A stretch of 64,000 nucleotides of DNA from Butyrivibrio proteoclasticus B316 (GTDB lineage Bacteria > Bacillota > Clostridia > Lachnospirales > Lachnospiraceae), in the NCBI RefSeq assembly GCF_000145035.1, contig NC_014387.1, forward strand, positions 1,850,001 through 1,914,000. Reading direction: 5' to 3'. Below are positions 27,370 through 35,900 of the stretch, piece after piece. How positions within the stretch are numbered: position 1 is the first letter of the stretch; each line of letters opens with the position of its first letter. Below the pieces are notes generated by a model. That model was given only the letters and a program-made list of their open reading frames with translations. It searched no databases and had not been told where the DNA came from. A program made the translations under genes and the position numbers.

Positions 27370-28200
27370 TTATAGAGCAAAGCTCTTAATAGATTCTGTA
27401 ACAAGCTTGGTGAAAAGAGGAGCAACCTTATCGGCAGCTTCCTGAACCTCTTCATGGCAAAGTGGCTGCTCACTGATACCGGCAGCAAGATTGCTGATGC
27501 ATGATACTCCGCAAATTCTCATACCCATATGATTAGCTGCAATTGCTTCAATAACTGTACTCATTCCAACAGCAGAAACACCGAGCTTGCCAAGAAGTCT
27601 GATCTCAGCAGGACTCTCAAATGATGGACCTGTAAGCTGGCAATATACACCTTCCTTAAGGTCAATTCCCTCAGCAGCCGCAGCTTTTCTGATAACATCC
27701 TGCAGGTCCTTGTCATAAACTTCTGACATATCAGCAAAACGAGGGCCAAGTTCATCGACATTTGGTCCGATAAGTGGATTAGGAGCAAAAATAGAAACGT
27801 GATCAGTAATGAGCATAAGATCACCAGCCTTAAAGCCTTCTCCAAGTCCGCCTGCAGCATTAGTAAGGAACAATATTTTAGCGCCGAGCATCTTCATAAG
27901 TCTTGCAGGAAGAACTGCATCTGTTACATCATATCCCTCATAGAAGTGTACTCTACCCTTCATGCAAACTACCTTAACATCATCAACATATCCAAAGATA
28001 AACTTTCCGGCATGTCCCGGTACAGTTGAAACAGGGAATCCGGGAATATCACTATAACTAATTTCAGTCTCAATTCTGATATTATCAGCATAGTTGCCAA
28101 GACCAGAACCAAGAACAAGAGCAACATCAGGAACAAAATCAGTCTTCTCTCTTACGGCCTTAACACAGCTTTCAAGTTTCTCATAAATTGCATTTGACAT
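27370..28200 (-). CDS. punA: Purine nucleoside phosphorylase
   Basis: This 276-residue, trimeric-class (PNP-I) enzyme phosphorolyses inosine and guanosine to base and ribose 1-phosphate. Diagnostic segments are ALVLGSGLGNYAD near residue 28, VPGHAGKFIFG, FLTNAAGGLGEGF (base-binding region) and VGMSTVIEAIAANHMG near residue 215. Length is normal. The ATG at 28200 stands 6 nt after GAGGTG; the GTG at 28209 lies inside that site. The adjoining deaminase gene makes a two-gene purine salvage unit. Confidence 0.93.
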   Translation of the reverse strand: MSNAIYEKLESCVKAVREKTDFVPDVALVLGSGLGNYADNIRIETEISYSDIPGFPVSTVPGHAGKFIFGYVDDVKVVCMKGRVHFYEGYDVTDAVLPARLMKMLGAKILFLTNAAGGLGEGFKAGDLMLITDHVSIFAPNPLIGPNVDELGPRFADMSEVYDKDLQDVIRKAAAAEGIDLKEGVYCQLTGPSFESPAEIRLLGKLGVSAVGMSTVIEAIAANHMGMRICGVSCISNLAAGISEQPLCHEEVQEAADKVAPLFTKLVTESIKSFAL

Positions 28201-28383
28201 ATTAAACACCTCATCTTAAATATACTTCTTAACTTAAATTTTAAGAGCCTGCCATATCGCCTTAGCCATATCCACAAATGTAAGCTCCACCAACTATAAT
28301 ATCATAATTCCCATCCCATTTGATACACCCAATATTCCTCTCCGTCTCTATTCACGGGTAATCCCACATCACGCAAGAGTGTG

Positions 28384-30369
28384 TTATTTAGCATCAACAG
28401 GTTCGGATGGTGTATCTAGTGCTGGCTCAGGTGTTGATGGGAGGGATAGAACGCCGTTTATTGTCGGCTGTATTGTATTGTTGACAGCATGTTCTATGGC
28501 TTCCTTTATACCGCCCTTGAAGAACTTGCTGACTACTTTCCCCTGCATTCCTGAAAGCGCATCAGGTGCCATAGTCTTCATGGTATTTATCAGCATATCT
28601 GTACCCGGAGTTTCCATAAGCCTTACTTCGAGTCTTGAGGGAACTGAAGGATGTATAAAAGTACCCTTTCTGTCATCTCTATCGGCTGCATCATCATAAA
28701 AGAAAATGTTAAAGGTGCGCAGACATGCCTCTTCAAGGAAGTTTATCTCATTTCTGATGACCAGTCTGTTATATTCATCAGTTACGCAGTAGGAAACAAG
28801 CGACACCTCATATACCTCGCCGTGCATGTTGATACTGCTGATATATCTTTTACCGCCAAAACCGCATCTGAGGCTGTATACCTCTATTCCCTCATAAATA
28901 TCAATATAAAATGAGTTATCGTCGCATAGCCTGAAACCTATCTTGTTGATGCCATCTGTAAAGTTATTATGCACAACCTGCATCATAAGCGGGAATATTC
29001 CTACTCCCTTCTGCTCTATATCATAGGTTCTGCCGTCTAGTTTAGATAGCCATTCATGTATCAGATGGTTTTCTTTTCTAACGTTAAAAGACCTTACCTG
29101 AGACTTGAAGTTTCCTCTTTTATCGCTATAGCTGCTAGTATGCAATCTGGCAGATCCGGTAGTCATCCTGACTGCTTTGTTCTTCCAGCCGCCTGAATAT
29201 ATTACAGGGAAATTGTTGTTCCTTCCACTAACGGATTTGCAGATAGCTTTCAATGAATTAAGGGAGGAAAAATCTTCCGGAAGTGGTATGTCACTAACCT
29301 CAATATCATCTTTCATGGCATTTCTTATCATAACCGCCATTTTGCTGGTCTGGAATATGTCGCTGTTTCCTGCGTTAGTCACGACAACCATATCAATATC
29401 AGGATATACGAAAACATTTTGTCCCAGCATTCCGTTATAAGCAAAAGAACCCGGCCTGTCATCGTTAATCCAAAGCTGATAACCATAATGTGAATTATCT
29501 CCTTTATTTGTTTCAATCTGCCAGGAAGTTGACTCTTTTACCCAATCAGCAGGTACAATCTGCTTGCCATCCCACATGCCGTTTTGCAGATAGAGCTGAC
29601 CAAGCTTAGCCATGTCCTCTATTCTGATAAAGAGTCCCCAGCCGCCTTTTGTGATACTCTGAGGGCATGACTCCCAATATACTCTCTGAATGCCCAGGGG
29701 AACAAATATCTTTTCCTTGCAGTAATCAAAGCAGGATTCGCCGGTCTTCTCAGTAATTATTGCAGATAACATGTAGGTGTTCATACTGTTGTATTCGAAC
29801 TGTGTCCCCGGATCAAATTTAAAGCCGGCCTCTAAAAAGCTCTTTCTCCAGTCATTTCCGCTAATAGCACCGGCTTCATAGAAATCTACTCCGCTTGACA
29901 TATTAAGGAGATTTTTGACAGTTACATTCTTGCGAAGAAAACCAAAGGGATTCATTCTGGAACTAAAAATATCACTTATCTTCTCATCAAGAGAGAGCTT
30001 TCCTTCATCGATCAGAATACCAATTGCCATTCCAACAATGCTCTTGCACATTGAGTATGAAACATGCCACATGTCCATATCGTATGGCTCAAATGCACAT
30101 TCAGCTATGACCTTGCCGTGCCTTAGAGCCATAAATTTATGAATATTGCACTCTTTGGTCTCAGAGAGCTTTCTGATAAGTTCCACAAAAAAAGCAGAAC
30201 TTACGCCCTGAGACTCCGGCGACTGCCTCAAAAGCCTGGTCTCTCCAATCACAGTGTCATGTGAAAACTCAGGTTTCTGAGGATGATAGTCCACCTTGCT
30301 GATCTCACCGGTTTCCCTGGCAACCAGCTTCATTAAAAGCTCTCCAACGTCAAGTTCTGCTCTAGCCAT
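28384..30369 (-). CDS. Serine hydrolase (class C beta-lactamase/esterase fold) with an extra C-terminal region
   Basis: The N-terminal ~370 residues form a serine hydrolase of the beta-lactamase/D-aminopeptidase/EstB group: SYSMCKSIVG contains the SxxK pair near residue 107, FEYNSMNTYML holds the Tyr of the YxN site, and SHYGYQLWIN matches the third (HxG/KTG) element. No signal peptide is visible, so it is probably cytoplasmic. The remaining ~290 residues are not recognised and include beta-rich segments and a Pro/Thr/Glu-rich tail. GGGGGT precedes the ATG. It is monocistronic in appearance, so the substrate cannot be guessed from neighbours. Confidence 0.78.
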   Translation of the reverse strand: MARAELDVGELLMKLVARETGEISKVDYHPQKPEFSHDTVIGETRLLRQSPESQGVSSAFFVELIRKLSETKECNIHKFMALRHGKVIAECAFEPYDMDMWHVSYSMCKSIVGMAIGILIDEGKLSLDEKISDIFSSRMNPFGFLRKNVTVKNLLNMSSGVDFYEAGAISGNDWRKSFLEAGFKFDPGTQFEYNSMNTYMLSAIITEKTGESCFDYCKEKIFVPLGIQRVYWESCPQSITKGGWGLFIRIEDMAKLGQLYLQNGMWDGKQIVPADWVKESTSWQIETNKGDNSHYGYQLWINDDRPGSFAYNGMLGQNVFVYPDIDMVVVTNAGNSDIFQTSKMAVMIRNAMKDDIEVSDIPLPEDFSSLNSLKAICKSVSGRNNNFPVIYSGGWKNKAVRMTTGSARLHTSSYSDKRGNFKSQVRSFNVRKENHLIHEWLSKLDGRTYDIEQKGVGIFPLMMQVVHNNFTDGINKIGFRLCDDNSFYIDIYEGIEVYSLRCGFGGKRYISSINMHGEVYEVSLVSYCVTDEYNRLVIRNEINFLEEACLRTFNIFFYDDAADRDDRKGTFIHPSVPSRLEVRLMETPGTDMLINTMKTMAPDALSGMQGKVVSKFFKGGIKEAIEHAVNNTIQPTINGVLSLPSTPEPALDTPSEPVDAK

Positions 30370-30432
30370 ATTTATTTACCCCCGAAGGCTCATCACCTTC
30401 TAATGCTCAAGATATATGGCAATGCGCTTTAT

Positions 30433-32346
30433 TTATTTTTTCTCATATTTAAGTGCTCTCATTGAATTAAGGATTGCTATAACAGCTACTCCTACATCTC
30501 CAAATACCGCAAGCCACATGGTTGTAAGACCAAGTGCTCCCAAGACAAGTATTATCAGTTTAACTCCAAGAGCAAATACGATGTTCTCTTTAACAATACG
30601 CATTGTCTTTCTTGCAATTGCGATAACTGAAGCAATCTTGGAGATATCATCATCCATTATGACAACATCTGCAGCCTCAATGGCCGCATCACTTCCAAGA
30701 GATCCCATTGCAATTCCTACATCAGCTCGCATCAGTACAGGAGCGTCATTGATTCCATCTCCCACAAACGCAAGTTTATTATCATTATCCAATGAAGAAA
30801 GCATTTTTTCAACCCTGCTTACTTTATCTGCAGGAAGAAGCTCAGCAATTACCTGATCAACGCCAACCTTCTGTGCCACATCTCTTGCTGCTTTTTCTCT
30901 ATCTCCAGTCAGCATGACTGTATTTTTAACACCGCTTTCTTTAAGTGCTCTGATTGCATCTTTTGCAGTCTCTTTTATCACGTCAGAAATAACTACAGCA
31001 CCAAGATATTTACCATCATAGCCCACATATACTATAGTTCCGGCATTATCAAGCTGTGAGAAGCTGATCCCATAATCTGTTAAAAGAGCTGCATTTCCAA
31101 GAAGAAGCTCTTTGCCTTCATATACAGAAGCTATGCCATGACCTGAAACTTCCTTGGTCTGAGTATTGTCAATCAGCGAATTATCAAGACTCTGAGGAGC
31201 ATTCTGATACATTCCCTCCTGATAAGCCTGGCATATTGATCTTGCTATAGGATGGTTTGACAAAGATTCGCCGTGTGCTGCCATTTTAAGGAGCTGAGCC
31301 TCATTTATTCCGGCCTCAGGATCAACAAATGTTTCTGTTACCTTGAACTCACCCTTTGTAATTGTTCCTGTCTTGTCAAAAACAACAGTGTTCACCTTGG
31401 ATACAGACTCTAAATAGTTACTGCCCTTAACAAGTACTCCAAGCTTGGATGAAGCTCCAATTCCGCCAAAGAAGCCAAGTGGAACTGAAATAACAAGTGC
31501 ACACGGGCATGAAACTATAAGGAAAATACATGCTCTTCTGATACTGTCTGACCAGGCAAGAGCACCTGTAACTCCTGGTATAACAGCAAGTAAAAGAGCT
31601 CCGATTGTAACAATAGGTGTGTAGTATCTTGCAAATCTGGTTATAAAGTTTTCCATTCTGGATTTCTTGTTGCTGGCATTTTCTACAAGTTCCAGTATCT
31701 TGGAAACAGTTGAGTCTTCGTAAGCCTTCTCAACACGAACCTTGAGAATTCCCTCTCCGTTGACACATCCACTTATTACGCTGTCACCGGGGGCAACCTT
31801 TCTGGGAACTGATTCACCTGTAAGGGCTGCTGTATCAATAAAACTCTCGCCCTCTATAACGCTTCCGTCAACAGGAATTTTCTCGCCTGCTCTAACAAGA
31901 AGAAGATCTCCAACGCTTACTTCTTCAGGATCGACCTCTGAAACATTACCTTCTTCATCAAGTAAATTAGCACTCTCCGGGGCAATGCTCATGAGCTCAG
32001 TTATAGACTGTCTGGATTTGCCGACTGCAACGCTCTGGAATAATTCTCCAATCTGGTAAAAGAGCATTACAGCAAGCGCTTCAGAATACTCCTGAATGCC
32101 GAAAGCTCCAAAGGTCGCTATCATCATAAGAAAGTTTTCATCAAAAACCTGTCCATGACTGATATTGATTGCCGCCTTCTTGATAACATCATAGCCAATG
32201 ATAATATATGGAACTACGTATATAGCAAAAACCACAAACCATGGAAGTGGCTCTAATATTCCTGTCTTATCAAGTATCAAAAGTACTGCAAATATTACAA
32301 GCACTGCTATTATTCTGTTTCTGTTTTTCTTCTGTTTTTTGGTCAT
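30433..32346 (-). CDS. cadA: Heavy-metal P1B-type ATPase (Zn/Cd/Pb efflux)
   Basis: The 637-residue transporter pumps divalent soft metals out of the cell using ATP. It has the TGES actuator motif (AALTGESVP), the CPC metal site SCPCALVIS in the sixth helix, phosphorylated Asp in DKTGTITKGE, SNHPIA and GDGINDAP. The final helix residues (FGDVGVAVIAILNSMRAL) carry the Asp typical of Zn/Cd pumps. The usual N-terminal metal-binding domain is absent but is encoded separately by the gene upstream. It is the last gene of the arsR/cadC-HMA-cadA operon. Confidence 0.9.
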   Translation of the reverse strand: MTKKQKKNRNRIIAVLVIFAVLLILDKTGILEPLPWFVVFAIYVVPYIIIGYDVIKKAAINISHGQVFDENFLMMIATFGAFGIQEYSEALAVMLFYQIGELFQSVAVGKSRQSITELMSIAPESANLLDEEGNVSEVDPEEVSVGDLLLVRAGEKIPVDGSVIEGESFIDTAALTGESVPRKVAPGDSVISGCVNGEGILKVRVEKAYEDSTVSKILELVENASNKKSRMENFITRFARYYTPIVTIGALLLAVIPGVTGALAWSDSIRRACIFLIVSCPCALVISVPLGFFGGIGASSKLGVLVKGSNYLESVSKVNTVVFDKTGTITKGEFKVTETFVDPEAGINEAQLLKMAAHGESLSNHPIARSICQAYQEGMYQNAPQSLDNSLIDNTQTKEVSGHGIASVYEGKELLLGNAALLTDYGISFSQLDNAGTIVYVGYDGKYLGAVVISDVIKETAKDAIRALKESGVKNTVMLTGDREKAARDVAQKVGVDQVIAELLPADKVSRVEKMLSSLDNDNKLAFVGDGINDAPVLMRADVGIAMGSLGSDAAIEAADVVIMDDDISKIASVIAIARKTMRIVKENIVFALGVKLIILVLGALGLTTMWLAVFGDVGVAVIAILNSMRALKYEKK

Positions 32347-32428
32347 ATCAATTACCTCGCAGGTATCAAATGTAAGTGGAATTACTTCTCATAAAATATG
32401 GAATCACAATTGACTCCAAGTATTATAG

Positions 32429-32461
32429 AAAAAAGCCTATGAATATTTGTCATAGGCTTTT
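32429..32461 (-). terminator. Hairpin between HMA gene and P-type ATPase
   Basis: A perfect 12-bp stem AAAAGCCTATGA / TCATAGGCTTTT (32431-32442 with 32450-32461) with a T tract on the minus strand. It lies just after the HMA stop and before cadA, so it may attenuate the pump relative to the small metal-binding protein. Confidence 0.8.
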
Positions 32462-32468
32462 GATAAAA

Positions 32469-32684
32469 TCAGATTTCGATTTCGCAATCAGGCTCAACCT
32501 TCTTGCAAGCCTTAACAGCACTATCAAGAACTGCATCAAATACATCATCAGCAGCCTCGAGTATCAGCTTCTGTGTCATGAAATTAACTCTTGCACTAAC
32601 AACTCCGTCAATCTTCTTGATAGCATCTTCCATCTTGGCTGCACAATTTGCACAATCAACTTCACACTTAAATGTCTTCTTCAT
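32469..32684 (-). CDS. Stand-alone heavy-metal-associated (HMA) domain protein
   Basis: This 71-residue protein folds as a single ferredoxin-like HMA domain. The metal loop is CEVDCANCAAKME, a CxxC with Asp before the first Cys, a form associated with Zn/Cd rather than copper chaperones. It probably binds metal and passes it to, or regulates, the downstream pump, which lacks its own N-terminal HMA domain. GGAGAT lies before the ATG at 32684; a TTG 15 nt upstream overlaps it. It sits between the regulator and pump genes. Confidence 0.88.
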   Translation of the reverse strand: MKKTFKCEVDCANCAAKMEDAIKKIDGVVSARVNFMTQKLILEAADDVFDAVLDSAVKACKKVEPDCEIEI

Positions 32685-32773
32685 AACTTTTATCTCCAAT
32701 CTCTTTTATATTTTTTATTTGTTGCATTGCAATTACTTGCCTTCTTTACTCCTGATATAGAATTCATATCAGA

Positions 32774-33133
32774 TTATTCCTCAATATGGTTGAGTCCCTG
32801 ATCTATGATGGTTCTCACATGATCATCTCCAAGGAAGTATATTATCTGTTTGCCCTCTCTGCGATTTCCTACAAGCTTACTCTGTTTGAGGATCCTTAGC
32901 TGATGAGAAATAGCTGACTGAGTCATCTCAAGTGTGTCTGCAATCTCGCATACACACATTTCCTGTTCAAATAATGCAAACAGTATCTTGATCCTGGTAG
33001 AATCTCCGAACACTTTGAAAAGTTCAGCAAGATCGTATAATTCATCTTCACTTGGCATTTGCTTGTGCGTCTTGAGCACAACTTCTTTATGGTCGTGGAC
33101 TACTTCGCAATGTTCTACGTCATTTAATGCCAT
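32774..33133 (-). CDS. cadC: ArsR/SmtB-family metal sensor (CadC/CzrA-like)
   Basis: The 119-residue winged-helix repressor should release its operator when Zn, Cd or Pb binds. Two potential metal sites are visible: the alpha3 thiol pair EMCVCEIAD together with an N-terminal Cys/His stretch (HCEVVHDH), and an alpha5 site DDHVRTIIDQGLNHIEE. The recognition helix is TQSAISHQLRILK. Having both sites is CadC-like. A perfect inverted repeat overlapping the promoter just upstream is the probable operator. It is the first gene of the operon, with AGGAGG before the ATG. Confidence 0.9.
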   Translation of the reverse strand: MALNDVEHCEVVHDHKEVVLKTHKQMPSEDELYDLAELFKVFGDSTRIKILFALFEQEMCVCEIADTLEMTQSAISHQLRILKQSKLVGNRREGKQIIYFLGDDHVRTIIDQGLNHIEE

Positions 33134-33150
33134 GTCATCCTCCTAACATT

Positions 33151-33180
33151 TAAACATATGAATAACTGTTCATATGTTTA
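33151..33180 (-). promoter_or_regulatory. SmtB/ArsR-type operator
   Basis: A perfect 12-nt inverted repeat TAAACATATGAA / TTCATATGTTTA with 6-nt spacer. It abuts the -10 element and covers the start region of the cadC operon, which fits autorepression by the product of the next gene. Confidence 0.88.
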
Positions 33181-33208
33181 ATATAAAACACACTTTTCTA
33201 TATGTCAA
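33180..33208 (-). promoter_or_regulatory. Sigma-A promoter of the metal efflux operon
   Basis: Minus strand TTGACA (33203-33208) and TATATT (33180-33185) with a 17-nt spacer, directly followed by the inverted-repeat operator. Confidence 0.85.
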
Positions 33209-33276
33209 CACCAAAAATAAGAATATGTTATATTTAGGGCATAAAAAAGACTGTCGCAGAGTAATATCCTATGATA

Positions 33277-33327
33277 TTAAAAAGGGCCGGCGCCCGGATG
33301 AAAACCAATCATCCAATGCGTCAGCCC
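33277..33327 (-). terminator. Intrinsic terminator downstream of tyrS
   Basis: On the minus strand GGGC, CGC and GGATG blocks pair with CATCC, GCG and GGCCC in order around a short loop, followed by five T residues. It lies about 60 nt after the tyrS stop. Confidence 0.75.
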
Positions 33328-33389
33328 TATACTTATGCCATCTTTATTATATTGTATAAGCTTATACCAAACTTCTTTTAAGCTTAAAG

Positions 33390-34610
33390 TTAAGCAGTAA
33401 CCTTCTTGTAAGACTTCTTGCCCTTACGAACCATAACACCATCAGCAAATACGTCTTTAGTGTATGTTGTCTTAACGTCTGTAACCTTCTCTTCAGCAAA
33501 TGTTACGCCGCCCTGTTCAACGGCACGTCTTGCTTCACTTCTTGTGTTGCAGAGACCTGCAGAAACAAGTACCTGAAGAATGTCTACAACGCCGTCTCTG
33601 AAATCCTCTTCCTTAAGAGCTACTGCAGGAACATTGCTCATGTCTCCGCCGCCTGCAAAAAGAGCTCTTGCAGCATCCTGAGCCTTCTGAGCTTCCTCTT
33701 TGCCATGAACGAGGCTTGTAAGTTCAAAAGCAAGAATCTCTTTCTTTTCATTGATTCTGGAATCGTCCCATTTCTCCATCTCAAGGATCTCTTCGATAGG
33801 AATAAATGTCAGCATCTTGATGCACTTGTCAACATCAGCATCTCCAACGTTTCTCCAGTACTGATAGAAATCAAATGGAGAAGTCTTGTTAGGATCAAGC
33901 CATACGGCGTTTCCTGCTGTCTTACCCATCTTCTTGCCCTGAGAGTCTGTAAGAAGAGTAATTGTCATGGCGTGAGCGTCCTTACCAAGCTTACGACGGA
34001 TAAGCTCTGTACCACCGAGCATATTGCTCCACTGATCATCGCCGCCAAACTCAAGATTACAGTTGTACTTCTGGAACATGTAGTAGAAGTCATAGGACTG
34101 CATGATCATGTAGTTAAACTCAAGGAATGAAAGTCCCTTTTCCATACGCTGCTTGTAGCACTCAGCTCTGAGCATATTATTAACTGAGAAGCATGCACCA
34201 ACTTCACGAAGAAGTTCAATGTAGTTAAGGTTCATAAGCCAGTCAGCATTGTTGACCATAATAGCCTTGTCATCGCCAAACTCGATGAATTTCTCCATCT
34301 GTCTCTTGAAGCACTCAGCGTTGTGATCGATGTCTTCTCTTGTGAGCATCTTTCTCATGTCGGTTCTTCCTGAAGGATCACCGATCATTGTTGTACCACC
34401 GCCAATAAGAGCGATTGGCTTATTACCAGCCATCTGAAGTCTCTTCATAAGCGTAAGAGCCATAAAATGGCCGGCTGTAAGTGAGTCAGCTGTACAGTCA
34501 AAACCGATGTAGAAAGTAGCCTTACCGGCATTAACAAGTTCTCTGATCTGCTCCTCGTCTGTAACCTGGGCAATAAGTCCTCTTGCCTTAAGTTCTTCAT
34601 AAATCTGCAT
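33390..34610 (-). CDS. tyrS: Tyrosyl-tRNA synthetase
   Basis: This 406-residue class I aminoacyl-tRNA synthetase charges tRNA-Tyr. It shows the HIGH-like AGHFMALTLMKRL near residue 45, the tyrosine pocket (IGFDCTADSLTAGH), FGGDDQWSNM near residue 190, and the KMSKS equivalent KKMGKTAGN near residue 230. A C-terminal S4 RNA-binding domain (SEARRAVEQGGVTFAEEKV) is complete. Expression is governed by the T-box leader upstream on the same strand, and the gene ends at a separate terminator, so it is a single-gene unit. Confidence 0.96.
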   Translation of the reverse strand: MQIYEELKARGLIAQVTDEEQIRELVNAGKATFYIGFDCTADSLTAGHFMALTLMKRLQMAGNKPIALIGGGTTMIGDPSGRTDMRKMLTREDIDHNAECFKRQMEKFIEFGDDKAIMVNNADWLMNLNYIELLREVGACFSVNNMLRAECYKQRMEKGLSFLEFNYMIMQSYDFYYMFQKYNCNLEFGGDDQWSNMLGGTELIRRKLGKDAHAMTITLLTDSQGKKMGKTAGNAVWLDPNKTSPFDFYQYWRNVGDADVDKCIKMLTFIPIEEILEMEKWDDSRINEKKEILAFELTSLVHGKEEAQKAQDAARALFAGGGDMSNVPAVALKEEDFRDGVVDILQVLVSAGLCNTRSEARRAVEQGGVTFAEEKVTDVKTTYTKDVFADGVMVRKGKKSYKKVTA

Positions 34611-34644
34611 AATGCACCTCCAAAATGTTTGTAAGATTGCGAAA

Positions 34645-34985
34645 AGAAAAAATCCTCCGCAACCAATATGATTGCGAAGGACGAATAATTCGTGTTACCA
34701 CCTTCATTCACACGCAGCTCACACTGCATGCCTCAGCAAGTACGACTTCTCAGTAAAGCACAACCTGACAAACAAAAACTATGCCCGATATACTCTTCAA
34801 ATAAACTGATAAGCGATACTCTTCCGATATAACGGTCAGCCCCGTCCAGGTCTATTATCCGGTAAAAAATATCCCGAAATTCAACCAGGCAGCTCACGGA
34901 GGTATTCATCATCGCTCTTAACTTACGCCTCTCACCAACCGGCAATTCTCTGTCGTCAGAATTCGATTCTTACTTATTCCGATCA
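34645..34985 (-). promoter_or_regulatory. T-box riboswitch (tyrosine specifier) controlling tyrS
   Basis: The leader carries the T-box sequence GAAGGTGGTAACACG (minus strand, within 34691-34710), which pairs with the tRNA acceptor end. A terminator stem follows (34654-34662 with 34672-34680) with a T tract to 34645. In stem I the segment GAATACCTCC places TAC, a Tyr codon, at 34902-34904 as the likely specifier. Uncharged tRNA-Tyr should switch the hairpin to the antiterminator and allow tyrS transcription. The 5' boundary is approximate. Confidence 0.93.
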
Positions 34986-35013
34986 TAGCTTTTCAGAATT
35001 TAGATATATTGAA

Positions 35014-35042
35014 ATTTTAGTTAACTAATTAAAAAATGTCAA
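35014..35042 (-). promoter_or_regulatory. Promoter of the tyrS T-box transcript
   Basis: Minus strand TTGACA (35037-35042) and TAAAAT (35014-35019) with a 17-nt spacer, about 30 nt before the T-box leader. Confidence 0.8.
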
Positions 35043-35065
35043 CCCGGTTATACTAATAATATAAA

Positions 35066-35350
35066 TCATATTGCAATCTTCCAGGAGTTCCTGTCCATAT
35101 TGAAATACAGCCTCACAGTCCTGTACATGTCAAGTATCAATACTCTGCATTCAAAAACCTTGTCCTTGCTGCAAACATAGACACCATCAGGTGTTGTGTA
35201 GGTCTCTTTATTGAAAAGCTGTCTGTAGCCCTTTATGGTGTACGCCTCATAAACTCCGTCATCATTGAGAAGCCTGAATCTCATGGGAATCAAACTGCCA
35301 TCTGACTTATATTCACATATCACATCTACTTTATCTATAATCCTGCTCAT
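35066..35350 (-). CDS. Small conserved-looking hypothetical protein
   Basis: A 94-residue soluble protein of no recognised family, rich in beta-type segments and with a basic/aromatic profile (FRLLNDDGVYEAYTIKGYRQ and VRLYFNMDRNSWKI). It has no helix-turn-helix, signal peptide or metal motif. The upstream sequence AACAGGGTTT before the ATG is a weak ribosome site. It stands alone between the T-box promoter and the aconitase X genes, on the same strand as both. Confidence 0.55.
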   Translation of the reverse strand: MSRIIDKVDVICEYKSDGSLIPMRFRLLNDDGVYEAYTIKGYRQLFNKETYTTPDGVYVCSKDKVFECRVLILDMYRTVRLYFNMDRNSWKIAI

Positions 35351-35456
35351 AATAAACCCTGTTCATACAATATTGGTAGAGGCACGAACATTTGTTTGTC
35401 CTAATTACATTATATGAACAGACGTTCTATTTTGCAACTACAAGATATAGTATATT

Positions 35457-35900
35457 TTACTCAGAGACTTCAACAACGCCTCCATCCCTGACAGTTATCT
35501 GCATTCCGGTCTGAACATATGACAGGAATTCTTCTCCGAGACTGTCTATGGTAGGCATTTTAGCATCAGTCCAAATATCCGCCAAAAGAACTCCCGCAGC
35601 GCCAATAGAATCTATTGGTCCGGAGAACAGCATACAAGCCGGCTGTCTTCCATAGTCAGCTGCAGTATATAATATCATTCCGCCGGTAGTAGAGCCTATT
35701 GTCTGTGGAAGACACAAAGCAACTCCTGCCATAGGCTTTTTATAAATATCCGGATTATTCTGGTCTGAACAGGTCGCTTTTTTATCGCCTGTCAAAAAAC
35801 TTGTCTGATAGCTTGCCAGTGTATTAAATCCGACGTGAGAAACCAGTGCCTTTGCACTGCACTGTCCCGGAATTACAACTCTGCCCTTAAACTCTTTCAT
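35457..35900 (-). CDS. Aconitase X small (swivel/DUF126) subunit
   Basis: The 147-residue protein matches the mobile swivel domain of aconitase X. The N-terminal GRVVIPGQCSAKALVSHVGF includes the conserved GxxxGxAL-type substrate-binding loop, and GSTTGGMILYTA forms a second conserved turn. It works with the large subunit encoded by the overlapping upstream gene (4-nt overlap), as in the bacterial split form. Known aconitase X reactions include dehydration of cis-3-hydroxy-L-proline and, in archaea, mevalonate 5-phosphate; which applies here is not decided. Confidence 0.85.
   Translation of the reverse strand: MKEFKGRVVIPGQCSAKALVSHVGFNTLASYQTSFLTGDKKATCSDQNNPDIYKKPMAGVALCLPQTIGSTTGGMILYTAADYGRQPACMLFSGPIDSIGAAGVLLADIWTDAKMPTIDSLGEEFLSYVQTGMQITVRDGGVVEVSE

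Noticed and set aside
28210-28383. Possible RNA gene or small gene between punA and the serine hydrolase gene
   Set aside because: No frame with a ribosome site, no strong hairpin and no tRNA-like fold was seen.
34733-34945. Short open frames in the tyrS leader
   Set aside because: They fall in the T-box riboswitch, which explains the sequence conservation.
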